A DNA stretch of 64,000 bases from Symmachiella dynata (lineage in GTDB: Bacteria; Planctomycetota; Planctomycetia; Planctomycetales; Planctomycetaceae), in assembly GCF_007747995.1 (NCBI RefSeq), contig NZ_CP036276.1, forward strand, positions 4,765,001 through 4,829,000. The letters are read 5' to 3'. Below the pieces are notes generated by a model that was not told where the DNA came from, searched no databases, and saw nothing but the letters and a program-made list of their open reading frames with translations. The position numbers and the translations under genes are program-made. This document shows positions 37,854 to 47,553 of this stretch, in pieces (the first letter of the stretch is position 1; each line of letters starts with the position of its first letter).

Positions 37854-38783
37854 ATGTTCAATCGCCGTGAGATGTTGGCTGCTACGGCGGCTGCTGCTTC
37901 GACTTATGGGTTGGGATCGTTTCCCGCTGGATGGGCGGATGACAAAACAGGCAAGCGCCGCAAAGTTTTGATGTATACCCGTAGCGAGGGTTACCAACAT
38001 GCATCGGTCAGCCGCGACAAAGCGGAGTATGGACCGGCGGAATTGGTGTTGATGGATCTGGGCCAAAAACATGGCTTTGATGTTTATGCCACCAAGGATG
38101 GTTCGATTTTCACCCCCGAGAATATCGCCAAGTACGACGCGTTTTTCTTCTACACGCAAGGGGACTTGAGCCAATCCAAAAGCCGCGACGAGTCCCCGCC
38201 CGTATCGGCGGAAGGCAAAGCGGCGTTTTTGCAGGCGATCAAGGATGGCAAAGGCTTTGTTGCCACGCATAGCGCGTCCGACACGTATCATTCGCCGGAG
38301 CACTACGGCAAAAACCAGTTCGTCAACCAGCCGAATCGCGATCCGTATATCGAAATGATCGGCGGCGAGTTCATCAAGCATGGTCCGCAACAAGTCGCCA
38401 AAATGGTCATCGCTGACCCCAAGTTCCCGGGACTGGAAGACCGCAGCAAATCGTTCGAGATGCATGACGAATGGTATAGCCTGAAGAATTTCGCTGATGA
38501 CCTGCATGTGGTCTTGATTCAAGAAACAGCAGGCATGAAGGGCAGCGATTACGACCGGCCGAACTTCCCCGCCACCTGGGCGCGGAAACATGGCAAGGGC
38601 CGCGTATTTTATTCTTCGATGGGACACCGCGCCGACGTCTGGACGAATCCGATTTTCCAGAATTTGATACTCGGCGCACTCTCCTGGGCCACGGGGAACG
38701 TCAATGCGGACATCACCCCGAATCTCCGCCAAGTCACGCCGGAATTTGCCACGATGCCTCCGGCCCCGGCGAAAAAATCGTAA
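37854..38783 (+). CDS. ThuA-like domain protein (exported)
   Basis: This 309-residue protein belongs to the ThuA (trehalose utilisation) family with a type-1-glutamine-amidotransferase-like fold. An N-terminal NRREMLAATAAAASTYG looks like a Tat-type or lipid-independent signal. The domain shows KVLMYTRSEGYQHAS, YDAFFFYTQGDL, GFVATHSASDTYHSP, FEMHDEWY and RVFYSSMGH. The enzyme activity is not established; the partner Gfo/Idh oxidoreductase immediately upstream suggests a shared sugar-oxidation pathway. A rho-independent terminator follows at 38826-38855. Confidence 0.9.
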   Translation: MFNRREMLAATAAAASTYGLGSFPAGWADDKTGKRRKVLMYTRSEGYQHASVSRDKAEYGPAELVLMDLGQKHGFDVYATKDGSIFTPENIAKYDAFFFYTQGDLSQSKSRDESPPVSAEGKAAFLQAIKDGKGFVATHSASDTYHSPEHYGKNQFVNQPNRDPYIEMIGGEFIKHGPQQVAKMVIADPKFPGLEDRSKSFEMHDEWYSLKNFADDLHVVLIQETAGMKGSDYDRPNFPATWARKHGKGRVFYSSMGHRADVWTNPIFQNLILGALSWATGNVNADITPNLRQVTPEFATMPPAPAKKS

Positions 38784-38825
38784 CGACGGCGCAACAGTCG
38801 CCGCCGAGAATTCAACCGCACTCCA

Positions 38826-38855
38826 AGCCGATGGTGACAACCGTCGGCTTTTTTT
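38826..38855 (+). terminator. Rho-independent terminator
   Basis: AGCCGATGGT (38826-38835), loop GACA, ACCGTCGGCT (38840-38849) form a 10-bp stem with one T-G pair, followed by a run of seven T. It closes the Gfo/Idh-ThuA transcript. The SelA-like GTG start is only 17 bases beyond, so that gene needs its own promoter or read-through. Confidence 0.88.
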
Positions 38856-38871
38856 CCATGAGGTAGCTCAA

Positions 38872-40074
38872 GTGGGCATTTATGAAGACTTAGGAGTCAC
38901 CCCCGTCATCAACGTGACCGGCGCTGTCACACGACTGGGAGGTGCTCCGATGCCGCAACCGGTGCTTGACGCATTTGTCGCAGCGGCCGGTGATTGCGTG
39001 TCGTTGGAGGAACTGCAAGCAGCCGCTTCCCGGCGAATTGCTGCTGCAACCGGCGCGGAGGCGGGGATCGTTACCGCCGGCGCCGCAGCAGCATTAACCT
39101 TGGGTAGCGCAGCCATGATCACCGGCGACGATCTGGGCAAAATGGAACGTCTGCCGCACTGCGATGATTTTGCCTGCGCTGTTCTCATCGCCCGCGAACA
39201 GCGCAGCGGCTACGACCATGCCGTTCGCGCTTCGGGGGCGCGCTTGGTTGAGGTGGGCTTCAATGAAATCGTCGCCAATGCCGGTGTACGGCGGACCGAG
39301 GTTTGGGAGTACGAAGCGGCGATCACGCCGCAAACGGTGGGGATCATCTATTCCTTTTCGCCGACGTCGCGTCCCGATTTGAGCGAACTGGCTGCGATGG
39401 CGCATCGCCACAAATTACCGGTACTCGTCGATGCTGCTGGCGAATTGCCGCCGCGCGTGCACCTCACCTCGTTGATTGCCACGGGCGCGGATTTGGTTGC
39501 CTTTAGCGGCGGCAAGGCGATTCGTGGGCCGCAGTCGACGGGCATCCTGGCTGGACGGGGTGATTTGATTCGTGCGGCGGCGCTGCAGTTTCTCGACATG
39601 GACGACCATCCCGAATTGTGGGACCCGCCTCCGGAGTTGATCGACCGCGACAAACTTCCCGGCGTACCGCGGCATGGATTTGGCCGTGGGTACAAAGTCT
39701 CCAAAGAGGAAATCGTCGCCCTGCTCACCGCACTGGAACTCTTCACCAGTGGGGCGTACGACCGATGGCTAGAAGACGACCACCGCCGTCTACAAATCAT
39801 CGCCGACTCCCTCGCCAACGCACCATGTGCCTGCCGATTGCATACAAGCAGCAACGGCGAATCTGCACCGCAGTTGGAAATCGAAATCGACGAATCGACG
39901 CTCGGCAAAACCGCCTTCGATGTTTGCCGTGAATTGCGAGCCGGCAGCCCACGGGTCTTCGTGGGGCATGGGAAACTTCGCGAAGGGGTGTTGGTGATTC
40001 AGCCGCTGCATCTGACGGATGATACGGCGACAGCGGTTGGAGCGGCGATTATACATTGTTTGGGCGGGCATTAG
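38872..40074 (+). CDS. SelA-like PLP-dependent enzyme
   Basis: This 400-residue protein belongs to the SelA/DgaE-like group of fold-type I PLP enzymes. It begins VGIYEDLGVTPVINVTG and AVTRLGGAPMP, has VDAAGELPPR for the PLP aspartate, and LVAFSGGKAIRGPQSTG with the PLP lysine. Members include selenocysteine synthase and D-glucosaminate-6-phosphate ammonia-lyase. No SelB, tRNA-Sec or selenoprotein signs are nearby, so a sugar-acid or amino-acid lyase role is more likely. A GTG start with GAGGTAG 6 bases before it was chosen; an upstream ATG lies inside the ThuA gene. Confidence 0.86.
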   Translation: MGIYEDLGVTPVINVTGAVTRLGGAPMPQPVLDAFVAAAGDCVSLEELQAAASRRIAAATGAEAGIVTAGAAAALTLGSAAMITGDDLGKMERLPHCDDFACAVLIAREQRSGYDHAVRASGARLVEVGFNEIVANAGVRRTEVWEYEAAITPQTVGIIYSFSPTSRPDLSELAAMAHRHKLPVLVDAAGELPPRVHLTSLIATGADLVAFSGGKAIRGPQSTGILAGRGDLIRAAALQFLDMDDHPELWDPPPELIDRDKLPGVPRHGFGRGYKVSKEEIVALLTALELFTSGAYDRWLEDDHRRLQIIADSLANAPCACRLHTSSNGESAPQLEIEIDESTLGKTAFDVCRELRAGSPRVFVGHGKLREGVLVIQPLHLTDDTATAVGAAIIHCLGGH

Positions 40075-40107
40075 ATTTACCGCAGAGTTCGCAGAGGGCC
40101 GCAGAGA

Positions 40108-40788
40108 ATGATTTCAACACGTGATCTGACGGGATTACCTGATGTGTCGAGTTTGCGGCGACTACTTCAATCGCTGGCAATGCTAGATGCGATACTAAGT
40201 CCTGATTGGCAATACCGTTACTATTCTTTCAATTGCCATTGGGCTTTCGGTGAGGAATGGGGTTCGATGCGCAACGGTTCTGGAGACGAATTCTATGCAT
40301 TGTTTAACCAACACGGCTGTTTCTTAAAGGGTTTCGCTCACGAAGCTTTAATGACGCCGTGCCGTGACAATCCGCCTAAGCTCTGGCCGGGATTGTTCTC
40401 GAACGTCCCACCCGAGTTCTCGGAATGCTTAAATGAACCTGCGTTTGATATTGCCAGCACGACGTTCTGTATTTGGAGATACCACGACGGCCGTGAATGG
40501 CAACTTGACGACTTGAAGTTCCCCGCTGGCAGCGACCCCGATGGTTCGGGAGATTTACTTTCCATTCTCGATGGTACTCCCGAGACATACTATGTATGGG
40601 CGGAAGAATATTACCAAGAGGCGTGGAATGACACGTCCGGCTTGACCCGCGACGCGGTAGCGGCGGTCTATCGCCATCAGCCGTTATCAAATGAATTAGT
40701 TTCGGCGATCAATTCAAACTTGAGGCTCGAAGATTTGGCCGATGATTTGCGCGACATCGGATATCCTAATCAAAAAAAGCCGGCGTAG
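40108..40788 (+). CDS. Hypothetical protein (226 aa), uncharacterised family
   Basis: I do not know its function. The protein is soluble and rich in aromatic residues and Asp/Glu (DAILSPDWQYRYYSFNCHW, SMRNGSGDEFYALFNQHG, CLNEPAFDIASTTFCIW). From memory, similar proteins are scattered across unrelated bacteria. That is recollection, not a search result. Its base composition looks lower in GC than its neighbours. The start sits right after a CGCAGAG-type repeat (40081-40106). Scattered distribution and odd composition would suit a transferred gene or an immunity-like protein, but this is inference. Confidence 0.65.
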   Translation: MISTRDLTGLPDVSSLRRLLQSLAMLDAILSPDWQYRYYSFNCHWAFGEEWGSMRNGSGDEFYALFNQHGCFLKGFAHEALMTPCRDNPPKLWPGLFSNVPPEFSECLNEPAFDIASTTFCIWRYHDGREWQLDDLKFPAGSDPDGSGDLLSILDGTPETYYVWAEEYYQEAWNDTSGLTRDAVAAVYRHQPLSNELVSAINSNLRLEDLADDLRDIGYPNQKKPA

Positions 40789-40893
40789 GGCTATTTTTAC
40801 GGGCCGCGGTTTTCCTCGGTGGTGAAAATTAACAACGCGCAATTGGAGCCAGAATTCGCACTGTCATGCACAGCATGACCTACGAGTTTCGGC

Positions 40894-43800
40894 TTATTTT
40901 TTTGAGTCTGGCTTCGCGGTTTTTGCGTTTGCGTCTTTCGAGAGGCTGCGGGTGTAGGCTCTTAGTCGCTGGCGGTAGGTCAGCGGGACTTTCTTGCGGG
41001 TCTTGGCGTCGAATTGTTTTACGCGTTGTTCGTTTTCGGTGGTACTCGATCGCTTCTTGATTTGCGTTTCTGGATTTAAGTCCTTGAGCATCTCTTCGAA
41101 TTGCCGCCGTTCGGCAATCGCAGCGGGGGTGTCGCTTGGTTTTTCTTCCAGTCGCTGCAACTTGTTTTGCATCCGGTCGGAGAATTCTTGCAACTGTTCT
41201 TCGGTCCAGCCGAGTTCTTCCAGCAGTTTCTCGTCGACTTCGCCCCGCTCAATATCTCCTTGGATTTTGTCGAGCACCAATTCCGTGGCCTTTTTGGTGT
41301 AATCCAAATTCGCCTGTTCGCCAGAAGCAGGAGGTTTGGATTTTTTTCCTTCGCCTTCCCCTTTTCCGTTAGCTTGATCTCCATCAGCTTCGCCATCGGC
41401 ACCGGCATTGGCATTGGGTGCGTCTTCGTCCGATGCAGCGTCTCCCTGGGGTGCAGATGAGGCACCGCCGCCGGTTTCGCCGGACGGGGATTCGGATGCC
41501 TTTCCTGGTTTTGAACCACTTTCTTGTCCCGATTGGTCGGACTCCCCATCCGGTTTCTTGGACGACGACTCACCCGGTTTGGCCGATTGATCGCCGCCTT
41601 TCTCTCCCTCGGCTCCACCATCGGATTCGGAACCGGGTTGGCCTTCACTGTCAGAGGGTTTCCCCGCTTTGTCACCCGGTTTATCTCCCGGGTTGTCTCC
41701 CGGTTTACCATCTGGACTTTCTCCCGATTCCCCTCCCGGTTGATCACCACCCTGTCCTTCGGGTTTGTCGCTTGGTGGAGTCTCGGGGGTTTCGGCCGGT
41801 GGGTCTTGAGGTTGTTTACCCGGTTGGGGTTGGTCGCTCGGTGGGGCTTCGTTGGGTTGTTCCGCTTTCTGCGCATCGTCAGCTTTCTGCGCATCGTCAG
41901 CGCTGTTCGGCTGCGGTTTTTCGGGGGCTTTGGCGTTCGGTTCGGTGGGTTCGCCCTTTTTCCCAGTGTTTCCGTTTTCGGCTTCCGGCACATGCTCCTT
42001 CTTCTCACCTTGGCCTTTGGGGTCTTCTCCTATGGCGTCCGATTTTTGTTCCGGTGGCGACTCCGTGCCTTCGCCAGGCTTGGCCTCCGGTTCATCATTG
42101 TTATCCTTTGGCTCTGAGGATTTGGAGTCGCCCGGTTTCGGTTTCGCCTGATCAGCAGCGGGGTCGTCGGGATCCCCCTGTTCATCGGCCTGGGGTTTGG
42201 CATTGGGATCGCCCGGTTTGCGGCCGGCGTCGTTTTTCTCTCCTTCGCGATCGAGTTTTTTCTGGGCCTCTACGGCATCTTGGTCCTCGACCGCTTTGCC
42301 TTTTCCAGTTTCTTCTCCGGTGGCATCGGTTTTCTTGGCATTACTGTCTTCAGCGGCAGTTTCTTCAGTCCCCTCGACATTGTCGACTTGTTGGCCGGGA
42401 TTCTTGGGATCAGGCTCATCGTCGGTTTGAGTTCCGTCGCCCGAATCCGCATCCGGTTTGGGCTGATCGGTTCCCTTGCCGGGAGAGTTGCTGTTGGAAT
42501 TCGGATCGTTCTCGGGTTGCGTGTTGTCGCCGGGATTCTCATCCGTGTCGCCGTTTTCGCCACCGGGATCGCCTGCTTGCGGCTGGTCTCCTTGGGGCTT
42601 GCCTTGGTCCTGGGAGGAGTCAGAGTTTTGGCTCGGATCACCCGTTTGCGAGGAATCCCCATCCTGCTGATTGGATTGGTCGCCCTCAGACTGTTCGCCA
42701 GGCTGCGGCTGTTTTTCGCCCTCTTGTTTTTCGCCCTTCTCGTTGGGTTTTGGGTTCGACTGTTTTTCTTGTTGTTCTTTTTCCTTTTGGCGATCGAAGA
42801 TCCTCTTCAGGGCTTCTTCTTGGTCTTGTTGATTTTCCGGATCCAAGGGACGTTTCTGTTCCCCTTCTCCCGAGTCTCCGGAATCGCCGGAATCTCCAGA
42901 TTGAGTATCTGAGGATTGATCCCCAGAGTCGTCTGCGTCCGACTTTGCGTCTCCCCCCTGGCCCGATTCGGATTGCTCGTCCGAGGGTTTCCCGTCTTCG
43001 CTCTGTTCATCACCGGGATCGCCTTCTCCCGACTCCCCTTCCTCCGGATCGCCTTGTTCCGCTGCGTCTTGGCCCTGTTCTCCCTCTTCGGGCTGCCCCT
43101 CTTGCTTGGGCTGCTCTTCTTGTTGTTGGTCTTGCTGTTGTTCCGCCTCTTCTTGCTTTTGCTCCTGCTCCTGCTGTTTTTGTTTTTCTTCTTCGAGTTG
43201 TTGTTGCGCTTCTTCCTCGGTGACCGGCTCGATAATATCGACGTTCAATCGGGTGGTCTGATTCGTGTTCGCCAATGGCGTGCGGTTATCCTTAGCCTGC
43301 AGATAAAACGTCAACCGCTCTCCGGGGGTGAGCTTGAGCGGCTCCAATTTCCAATCAAACCGGCCTTGCAGGGTCTTGCGGGGATTGTCTTCGTCCATCA
43401 GCGGATCAGAGACAATCACGCTGCCATCTTTCATTGCGATCAGTCGGACCGAACGCAGGCGGAAATCGGGATCGGCAGCGCGAAATGAGAGCGGAATAAT
43501 CCCATTGGCCGGCATCTGCAAGTCGCGTTGCGGCGCCAACAATTCCACCAACGGTTCGAGGTCGGGTTTGATGACGACGTTGTAGCGTGTCGGATCGGGA
43601 TCGGCGCGGCCGTCTTCGGTTTTGCATTCAATCCAATAATGGGGGGCGAAACTCCCGTCGTTGCGGAATTCTAATTTCCACTCCGCCGACAATTGCGTAC
43701 CGTCGGTAATCGTCACGCGGACTTCTTCGCCGGTCGGCTGGTCGCCCTCGACGAAGACGACTTTTGCGGTCGACACCGGGATTGTGGCTTCAGCCTTGAT

Positions 43801-44826
43801 GCGCACCAGCGTTCCCTCATGCGCGCTGATATGCCCTGTTGGCTCGGTGCGGTTTTCCATTTCCATATAGGAGGGAAATTCATACGCAACCGAATTGACC
43901 GTCGCTGAGGGTGGTTTGACCACCGTGATTTGGAAATCCTCGGTTTCCGCGTCGCCGGCGACGATGCGGTAGGTCATGTTCTCCAGCAGTCCGCGTCCGT
44001 TTTCGCCGGACAATTCTGCGACGAATGCGGGCAACTCTGCATCGGGTTGTTCCATCGGCACCGGTTCGTCGACGTACTTGCGGTCGCTGGTCGAATAATA
44101 GAGCGTCACATGCTCCGGCGTGCGGCCGCCGATGTTGGCCTTCACCGTCACGCTTTCGCGGGCGACGACGGTGACGTTCCCCGGTTCGACATCGGTTATG
44201 CGCGTTTGCGTAGGGGGAGCCGTCGCCGAAGTCGGTAACAGGGCTCGCTTCACCGAGGCGAGGATATCCTTCGGAGAGAGCAAGGCATACAAACAGCATG
44301 CGAACACGATCACCAGCAACAAGTAGGAGACCCGCATCAAGGGGCGACGATCGACCGCTTGATCGATGTCGACATGCGACAATTCCAAAGCGGCATGTTT
44401 TTCGATGGCGATTCGCACATGTTCGGGAATCGGCTTATTGGTATTTTGTAGGTCGACCAGATTCACAAGCCCCCCTTTGAGCGAGGGGGTCGACTGTTCG
44501 ATCTGTCGGGCTGCGTAAAGCGAATTGATGCTCCGCATGTACGGAACGACGACCCGCCAGACAAACCAGCCGACTCCCACCGTAACTGCGGTGAGCAAGA
44601 GACTAATGCGGGCGAATCGGCTGAAACCACCATCAATGAACCAATGGTCCAGGACGGTAAAGATCAGCAGATAGCCCAATCCCAGCGTCCCAATCCAACC
44701 CAATGTCGTGAGGATTTCGGTGGATTTGATCCCGGATTGCGTGCGCGACACGTGGAATCCGACATATTCGTCAAAATCGACATACTGCTGAGGTTTGTCG
44801 ACCGTTGAATGTTCTGTCGTCGCCAT
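40894..44826 (-). CDS. Very large membrane protein with acidic low-complexity region (DUF4175-like)
   Basis: This 1310-residue protein has three probable membrane segments (about 38-60, 73-95 and 166-186). An extracytoplasmic beta-rich part with Ig-like texture follows (about 190-535; VTVVARESVTVKANIGG, YEFPSYME). A huge region rich in Gln, Glu, Asp, Pro, Gly and Ser spans about residues 535-1160, and a charged C-terminus with a helical segment ends the protein (about 1165-1310). The N-terminal half resembles DUF4175-type proteins. Such genes often accompany MoxR/VWA clusters, and one lies 14 kb away here. A tandem 18-base duplication around 41868-41903 encodes a repeated DDAQKA. Function unknown. 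Confidence 0.85.
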   Translation of the reverse strand: MATTEHSTVDKPQQYVDFDEYVGFHVSRTQSGIKSTEILTTLGWIGTLGLGYLLIFTVLDHWFIDGGFSRFARISLLLTAVTVGVGWFVWRVVVPYMRSINSLYAARQIEQSTPSLKGGLVNLVDLQNTNKPIPEHVRIAIEKHAALELSHVDIDQAVDRRPLMRVSYLLLVIVFACCLYALLSPKDILASVKRALLPTSATAPPTQTRITDVEPGNVTVVARESVTVKANIGGRTPEHVTLYYSTSDRKYVDEPVPMEQPDAELPAFVAELSGENGRGLLENMTYRIVAGDAETEDFQITVVKPPSATVNSVAYEFPSYMEMENRTEPTGHISAHEGTLVRIKAEATIPVSTAKVVFVEGDQPTGEEVRVTITDGTQLSAEWKLEFRNDGSFAPHYWIECKTEDGRADPDPTRYNVVIKPDLEPLVELLAPQRDLQMPANGIIPLSFRAADPDFRLRSVRLIAMKDGSVIVSDPLMDEDNPRKTLQGRFDWKLEPLKLTPGERLTFYLQAKDNRTPLANTNQTTRLNVDIIEPVTEEEAQQQLEEEKQKQQEQEQKQEEAEQQQDQQQEEQPKQEGQPEEGEQGQDAAEQGDPEEGESGEGDPGDEQSEDGKPSDEQSESGQGGDAKSDADDSGDQSSDTQSGDSGDSGDSGEGEQKRPLDPENQQDQEEALKRIFDRQKEKEQQEKQSNPKPNEKGEKQEGEKQPQPGEQSEGDQSNQQDGDSSQTGDPSQNSDSSQDQGKPQGDQPQAGDPGGENGDTDENPGDNTQPENDPNSNSNSPGKGTDQPKPDADSGDGTQTDDEPDPKNPGQQVDNVEGTEETAAEDSNAKKTDATGEETGKGKAVEDQDAVEAQKKLDREGEKNDAGRKPGDPNAKPQADEQGDPDDPAADQAKPKPGDSKSSEPKDNNDEPEAKPGEGTESPPEQKSDAIGEDPKGQGEKKEHVPEAENGNTGKKGEPTEPNAKAPEKPQPNSADDAQKADDAQKAEQPNEAPPSDQPQPGKQPQDPPAETPETPPSDKPEGQGGDQPGGESGESPDGKPGDNPGDKPGDKAGKPSDSEGQPGSESDGGAEGEKGGDQSAKPGESSSKKPDGESDQSGQESGSKPGKASESPSGETGGGASSAPQGDAASDEDAPNANAGADGEADGDQANGKGEGEGKKSKPPASGEQANLDYTKKATELVLDKIQGDIERGEVDEKLLEELGWTEEQLQEFSDRMQNKLQRLEEKPSDTPAAIAERRQFEEMLKDLNPETQIKKRSSTTENEQRVKQFDAKTRKKVPLTYRQRLRAYTRSLSKDANAKTAKPDSKK

Positions 44827-45041
44827 AGTTCACCCGGTTGAGATGTGCGAGCGTGGCCCAGGTCACATGACGGGAGCCCCGTGATGTGCCTCACAATGTA
44901 TTATATCGTACCTGATGGGACGACAATCAAGCCCAGAGAGTTCCCGCCGTCTCAATCGTTACCGGGAAACCCCGAAATTGGCACAAGCAGGCGAATTCCG
45001 AAATCGGCCCAAACTGCCCACAATCATGCTCATGCTTGCGC

Positions 45042-47189
45042 TCAATCCTGGCCGGGAATCCACAATTTCGACTTTTCCTCGCCGGACTGGTCGCCTGATT
45101 GGGCGCCCGGCGTCCAGACCTCTCCGCCAGCTGTGCCACTGCCATCGGGCGATTGAATGATTCCGCTCTCCCAGGGAGGTTGAATTCCGGTCGTTTCGAC
45201 CAGTGTCTGCAGGACATTCTTTAAGTAGGGCAATTTGACGGATGTTTCTTCCCACAAACGCTTGAGGATTTGCGGGCCCCGGGAATCTTCGAGATCCCAC
45301 AATCGTACCGTGGCTTCCCGCAGGTCCCACATGGCGAGTGTTTCGATCGATTCATTGCGGTTACGATCAAAGTCCCGTCCTTTTTCGATCCATTCCAACG
45401 CTTCTTCACGGTTGAATTTTGTGCGTGCCAAACCAACCAACTCAGAATAGACGGCACTGGTATCAGCTTCGCTGAGTAATTCCGGCCGGGTGAGTATCTC
45501 CGTAAAGACCTTGTAGGATAGCGAGCAAAGTTTCGTCACAATGGCCCGCCGCAACACGTGGGTCAATTGCGTGTCGGTCAACTCGGAAATCGTCAGTCGC
45601 CGCAACTCAGCAAGTGTGAGTGTCGACAACACGGTCTCTTCGCCGATCACCAACGGAGTCGGTTCGGGGACCTGCAGTCGTTCCCGCAATGGTTGCGGGT
45701 CAAAAAAGTATTCCTGTTGATCGCAAATGGCTTCGAGCGAGTTGATGGCGGCCGTCAATTCGAGCTTCGATTCGTCATCGCCGACCGTTTCCAGCGGAGT
45801 TTTTCCATCCAGCGCGGACAACGGCAGATTCGGCCACACCTCAGCCAAAATCCGCTCCCAGCGTTCGCGCGATAAGCGGTGCAATGCATGCAACGGGGTG
45901 GCCGGGGCGACGTACCAGTTGTGGTGCAGGTCATGGATTTCTGTCGGCATCGTGGCGACGATTTCCGTTTTCCCGTCAAGCTCCAATTCGCCCTGAGCCG
46001 CTTCGGTCAATAACGAGATCTGGGAATCGAGTTTAGCCTTGCCGTAATATTCAAACAGCACTTGAGCCGGGCTGTCGGTGTCCGCATCGGCGTCGATGAC
46101 GGTGATGTCGCCAATCAAGTTGGGCACCTCCTCGACACTCATGTTCTCCAACTCAGCCTGCGGCACCTGCGGGCGGTCGATGAGTTGCAGTTTGGCTGCG
46201 TAGTTCTCTTTCTCTTCGGGAGATAATTCACCCGGGACAATGTAGGGACATTCCTGCCAATGGGTGAGCAATTTGGAGACGGACTTCACTCGAAACAGCG
46301 TTCGTGAAACCTCGATCCCCTCTTCGGGATCAAGCAGTTCCAACATTTGGCAGATGGTTTCGCAGGCGACCGCATCGTCGAAATTCGTTTCGGTACGGGC
46401 AGCTTCGCCGAAGGCTTCGATCGCTCCCGGTTCGTCGCCAGACCAGGCCAAACAGAGTGCGGTGTTGTACCACAGACCGGAATTTTCCGGATCCTTGTTG
46501 GCGATTGCTTCAAATGCAGTGGCGGCCAATTGGTAACACCCACAGCTCTCCAGCTCCGCCGCGGCTTGGTATTCCTCTTTCAATTCTTCTGCGACATCGA
46601 CCGATTTCATAAAGTAATCGGAGCGAAACCAAAATGGCAGCGACTGGTTGCCGTCAAACGCAGAGAGTTGTTCGACAACCGGCGCTGGATCGACTGACAT
46701 TCTCAGCGACAATGTCAAATGCTGCCGGGCCGCCATGACTTTGTTGGCTTCCATGAAATGCTGCGCCAGCAAGGATGCCAAATTGGCGATGAGGTTTCGC
46801 TGTTCGACGGCTGACTGCTGCAAGGCGCGGTTCACGATGTCCTGGGAGGCTTGGTACCCGTCGGCCAGGACTGAGGTGATCGCCGAAAGTGCCAACAATT
46901 GTGGATTGTCCGGCAGCGACTCGAGCGCTTCGGCGACGGCGGTTTTGGCCAGATCCAACTGATTGTCTTCCAGCAGGATGGTGGCCTCGGTCGTGCGGAC
47001 CCAGACCTCGCCCGGATGCCCCGCTTTGAGCGACTTCCGCAAACGGCTGAGTGATTGCAGCGCCATGTGCAATTGGTTGTTTTGCCGCATGGACAAGATT
47101 TTTTGCATGTCCTCGACGATGTCGTTGCAGCAGAACTTAATTTTCTTGCCGCTGCCGCAAGGACAGAGTGCATAAGGGTCAATGGCCAT
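45042..47189 (-). CDS. SEC-C motif protein with TPR-like repeats
   Basis: This 715-residue protein opens with a SEC-C zinc motif, LCPCGSGKKIKFCC (residues 8-21). A long helical region with TPR-like repeats follows (MALQSLSRLRKSLKAG, NSGLWYNTALCLAWSGDEPG). SEC-C motifs are found at the C-terminus of SecA and in many unrelated proteins; here the motif is N-terminal. No enzymatic domain is seen. I start at ATG 47189 (MAIDPYA), with AAAAGGA about 9 bases upstream; a longer frame adds unconserved sequence. Its role may be in protein-protein scaffolding. It is followed by the large acidic protein gene on the same strand. Confidence 0.85.
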   Translation of the reverse strand: MAIDPYALCPCGSGKKIKFCCNDIVEDMQKILSMRQNNQLHMALQSLSRLRKSLKAGHPGEVWVRTTEATILLEDNQLDLAKTAVAEALESLPDNPQLLALSAITSVLADGYQASQDIVNRALQQSAVEQRNLIANLASLLAQHFMEANKVMAARQHLTLSLRMSVDPAPVVEQLSAFDGNQSLPFWFRSDYFMKSVDVAEELKEEYQAAAELESCGCYQLAATAFEAIANKDPENSGLWYNTALCLAWSGDEPGAIEAFGEAARTETNFDDAVACETICQMLELLDPEEGIEVSRTLFRVKSVSKLLTHWQECPYIVPGELSPEEKENYAAKLQLIDRPQVPQAELENMSVEEVPNLIGDITVIDADADTDSPAQVLFEYYGKAKLDSQISLLTEAAQGELELDGKTEIVATMPTEIHDLHHNWYVAPATPLHALHRLSRERWERILAEVWPNLPLSALDGKTPLETVGDDESKLELTAAINSLEAICDQQEYFFDPQPLRERLQVPEPTPLVIGEETVLSTLTLAELRRLTISELTDTQLTHVLRRAIVTKLCSLSYKVFTEILTRPELLSEADTSAVYSELVGLARTKFNREEALEWIEKGRDFDRNRNESIETLAMWDLREATVRLWDLEDSRGPQILKRLWEETSVKLPYLKNVLQTLVETTGIQPPWESGIIQSPDGSGTAGGEVWTPGAQSGDQSGEEKSKLWIPGQD

Positions 47190-47553
47190 GTGAGACATCC
47201 TTTTCGCCGGCGGTGACCGGCGTGTATTCCGTGCGAGATCGCAGTCCCGCTCTAACGACGGCATAAACGCTCAAAATCGAGATCGACGATCTTGATTCGC
47301 TAATGTTTCTAAGAAGCTGTGCTGTGGATATTAGCAAAACCGTGCGCAATTGGCAGGCAACTGGAGTAATCGCTGGCAAAAATGACCTGGCCGTCAAATT
47401 GTCCCAAACTTTCCTACGCGTCACAGGCAGCACAAATCGGAGATTGACTGCTCGCCGGAAAATCCGACTCTCACCAGTCGATAACGAATGAGCACAGGCA
47501 GGCGCCTGAATGCGTGCTGTCCCCTCCCCTCTAATCCCCTTGAGTACCCCCCG
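47190..47553. other. Intergenic region between divergent genes
   Basis: About 360 bases between the SEC-C gene and asparagine synthetase hold no convincing gene. A frame starting at 47488 would extend the synthetase at its N-terminus, but its nucleophile Cys must be residue 2, so that frame is not used. Confidence 0.35.

Noticed and set aside
37845-38840. A 331-residue open frame on the minus strand
   Set aside because: It is antisense to the ThuA-like gene, whose signal and domain motifs are clear.
38704-38871. Longer N-terminus for the SelA-like protein
   Set aside because: It overlaps the ThuA-like gene and the terminator, and reads as Arg-rich unconserved sequence. The GTG at 38872 has a ribosome site and matches family N-termini.
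41418-43223. A 601-residue open frame on the plus strand
   Set aside because: It is the antisense of the acidic low-complexity region; biased codons there remove stops on the other strand. Its translation is Arg/Pro/Leu-rich with no family features.
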